Origin: CBCXVS01 sp965178525
GTDB taxonomy: Bacteria > Tectomicrobia > Entotheonellia > Entotheonellales > Entotheonellaceae
Direction: 5' to 3'
DNA length: 53,908 bases
NCBI GenBank assembly: GCA_965178525.1
Contig: CBCXVS010000009.1
Span: 1 to 53,908 of the forward strand
Shown: positions 52,236 through 53,908 of the stretch, one piece after another
Layout: the number at the start of each line of letters is the position of its first letter
Numbering within the stretch: position 1 is the stretch's first letter
Notes under the pieces: generated by a model
Seen by the model: the letters and a program-made list of their open reading frames with translations, nothing else
Databases searched by the model: none
What the model was told of the DNA's origin: nothing
Made by a program: the position numbers and the translations under genes

Positions 52236-53507
52236 CTATTCCGCCGTGCCTTCTTCCCACGAGGACAGATAGATCGTCTGCTCCTCGGTCAGCTTGTCGA
52301 TCTGCACACCCATCGCTTCCAGCTTAAAGCGGGCGATTTCCATGTCGATCTCGTTCGGCACGACATACACGCGGTTCGTCAGCTCGTCGTGGTGCTGCAC
52401 CATATACTGGGCACACAGCGCCTGGTTGGCAAAGCTCATATCCATCACGGCAGCCGGATGGCCCTCGGCCGCCGCGAGGTTGACGAGCCGGCCCTCGCCC
52501 ACCAGACAGATGGTGCGGCCATCCGCTAGGGTGTAGGCGTCGACAAACGGCCGGGGTTGGCTCTTACTCACCGCCATGGCTTCCAGGGCCGGAATATTGA
52601 TTTCGACGTTGAAATGGCCGGAATTCGCCACCACACAGCCGTCTTTCATCGTCTCAAAATGTGGCTGGTCGATCACATGCTTGTCGCCTGTGACGGAGAC
52701 AACGAAGTCCGAAACCGGCACCGCTTCGCTCATCGGCATGACGCGGAATCCATCCATGACCGCTTCCAGGGCTTTGAGCGGATCAACTTCGGTGACGATG
52801 ACATTAGCGCCCATGCCCTGCGCCCGCATCGCCAGGCCGCGGCCGCACCAGCCATAGCCGGAGACCGTGAAGGTCTTGCCCGCCAGCAAGAAATTGGTGG
52901 CCCGGATCAGGCCGTCGAGCGTGCTCTGTCCCGTGCCGTAGCGGTTGTCGAACATGTGTTTCGTCATGGCATCATTGACGGCAATGACGGGAAATTTTAG
53001 GGCGCCGTCATTGGCCATGGCCCGCAGGCGAATGACGCCGGTAGTCGTTTCCTCGGTGCCACCGAGCATATTGCTGAGCAGATCGGCGCGCTGCTTGTGC
53101 AGCTCACTTACCAGGTCGGCCCCGTCATCCATCGTCATCTGCGGTTGATGATCGAGAGCCGCATTGAGATGCTGATAATACTGCTCGTTCGTCTCCCCCT
53201 TGATCGCATAGGTGGGCACGTCGTAATGCGTGACCAGAGCCGCCGCCACGTCGTCTTGCGTACTCAGGGGGTTACTGGCTGTCAACACGACGTTGGTGCC
53301 GCCAGCCACAAGGACGCGCATCAGGTTGGCCGTCTCGGTGGTGACGTGCAGGCACGCACTCATGCGGATGCCGCCTAGCGGTTTGTCCTTGCCAAACCGG
53401 TCTAGCAGACTTTGCAACACGGGCATTTCCTTCAGCGCCCAATCGATCCGCGAGCGACCCTGGTCGGCCAGTGAAATATCTTTGACGTCGTATCCTGTAT
53501 TCGGCAT
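52236..53507 (-). CDS. ahcY: Adenosylhomocysteinase (S-adenosylhomocysteine hydrolase)
   Basis: 423 residues. It hydrolyses S-adenosylhomocysteine to adenosine and homocysteine in the methyl cycle. Signatures: SACLHVTTETANLMRVLVAG, PVIAVNDAMTKHMFDNRYGT (with the catalytic Lys region), the NAD-binding VSGYGWCGRGLAMRAQGMGA, and NSGHFNVEI. GGAG lies 6 nt before the ATG. It is intact. No SAH riboswitch consensus is recognisable upstream. Confidence 0.97.
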   Translation of the reverse strand: MPNTGYDVKDISLADQGRSRIDWALKEMPVLQSLLDRFGKDKPLGGIRMSACLHVTTETANLMRVLVAGGTNVVLTASNPLSTQDDVAAALVTHYDVPTYAIKGETNEQYYQHLNAALDHQPQMTMDDGADLVSELHKQRADLLSNMLGGTEETTTGVIRLRAMANDGALKFPVIAVNDAMTKHMFDNRYGTGQSTLDGLIRATNFLLAGKTFTVSGYGWCGRGLAMRAQGMGANVIVTEVDPLKALEAVMDGFRVMPMSEAVPVSDFVVSVTGDKHVIDQPHFETMKDGCVVANSGHFNVEINIPALEAMAVSKSQPRPFVDAYTLADGRTICLVGEGRLVNLAAAEGHPAAVMDMSFANQALCAQYMVQHHDELTNRVYVVPNEIDMEIARFKLEAMGVQIDKLTEEQTIYLSSWEEGTAE

Positions 53508-53908
53508 TCTGACTCCTTTGCAAAGGGGTACACGGCCCGATCATAATCCACGTCAATCCCCTCGACACGCGAGGGCCGCATCCTATCTAGAACCGAAAAT
53601 CGGGGGGGGGAAACATAGTTGTTGCGTGCAGGTTCTCTGCCAAACGATAGCGAAAATGGCGCGCGAACACAAGTCGAGAGCGTTGCAATCCTCATCGACA
53701 ACCTGTCCGGGACAGGCCGATAGGGTTTAATTTTTGTGCCTGCATAGCCGATCACAGAACACGCATATACACCGCCCTTCGCTTTCGCCCTCTCGGCGGT
53801 AACCTGGAGATGCCATGCGTGCTGACACTGCGTGGACATAGCGCCCTTCGGGTGGGCTTTTCAATACCAGGCCCGTTATCAAGGTCCGGCTCGTTGTGCG
53901 GTTGACTC
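53508..53908. other. Region upstream of ahcY without a confident gene
   Basis: About 400 bp. It contains a CCCTCG/CGAGGG hairpin at 53573-53588, the inverted repeat CTGTCC/GGACAG near 53702-53714, a stem GTCGA...TCGAC around it on the leader strand, and on the plus strand GCGCCCTTCGGGTGGGC followed by TTTT at 53841-53861, which resembles a rightward terminator. These could belong to the ahcY leader or a small RNA. An 8-G run is at 53604-53611. Confidence 0.35.

Noticed and set aside
53705..53839. Peptide MSTQCQHAWHLQ... on the minus strand before ahcY
   Set aside because: Short, no ribosome binding site, and its frame runs on into ahcY in the wrong phase.

Overview
This window looks like a chromosomal contig from an uncultured Gram-negative bacterium. 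It has a five-heme c-type cytochrome lipoprotein, several lipobox proteins, a TonB-dependent receptor and YfiR, which imply an outer membrane. It uses Shine-Dalgarno starts and the DapL route to diaminopimelate and lysine, and its intergenic DNA is full of 7-bp tandem repeats. The mix of housekeeping and signalling genes suggests a deltaproteobacterial, Desulfobacterota or Tectomicrobia/Entotheonella-like genome. That placement is an impression, not a proof. I see no rRNA, tRNA or CRISPR array.

Layout. 0-9.4 kb: an inosine/xanthosine triphosphatase-like gene, a 44-residue basic protein, an XRE-SorC regulator divergent from glmS, dapL, tex and a small monooxygenase. 9.5-17.1 kb: one leftward operon encoding an FHA/trypsin-like protease, a broken TIR-TM-PEGA protein, a Ser/Thr kinase with a PEGA tail, a PP2C phosphatase, a second kinase and a lipoprotein. 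17.5-20.4 kb: a sigma-54 activator, a CxxS thioredoxin-fold protein and an FGE/SUMF1-fold lipoprotein. 20.5-30 kb: multiheme cytochrome, a Cys-rich repeat protein, coxS and coxM without coxL, a TonB receptor, YfiR and a hybrid histidine kinase. 30-41.5 kb: mostly housekeeping genes (enoyl-CoA hydratase, HEAT/TPR protein, HDAC-like deacetylase, sppA, ftsH, ribE, TraB, EamA transporter), with a decayed mazEF and an interrupted PIG-L deacetylase. 41.8-52.1 kb: a FlgM-like protein, a DUF29 protein and a type III-D-like CRISPR effector operon, leftward: CARF nuclease, cas10, Csm3-like Cas7, csx10, csx19, TIGR03986-like RAMP protein, membrane CARF protein. A cas6 relic lies upstream. 52.2-53.5 kb: ahcY.

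The most interesting result is that the FHA-protease/TIR/kinase operon and the CRISPR operon carry the same promoter-like element. It is a TRTGCTAAW -10-like box preceded by four contiguous 11-bp direct repeats, at nearly identical spacing. This suggests one regulator controls both, and makes the kinase/protease/TIR operon a candidate defence or stress-signalling system.

A second theme is decay. cas10, the large RAMP gene, cas6, the TIR gene, mazE, mazF and the PIG-L gene carry stops or small indels that can be reconstructed by eye, whereas glmS, dapL, tex, ftsH, sppA and ahcY are intact. The two CARF effectors remain open even though cas10 is broken.
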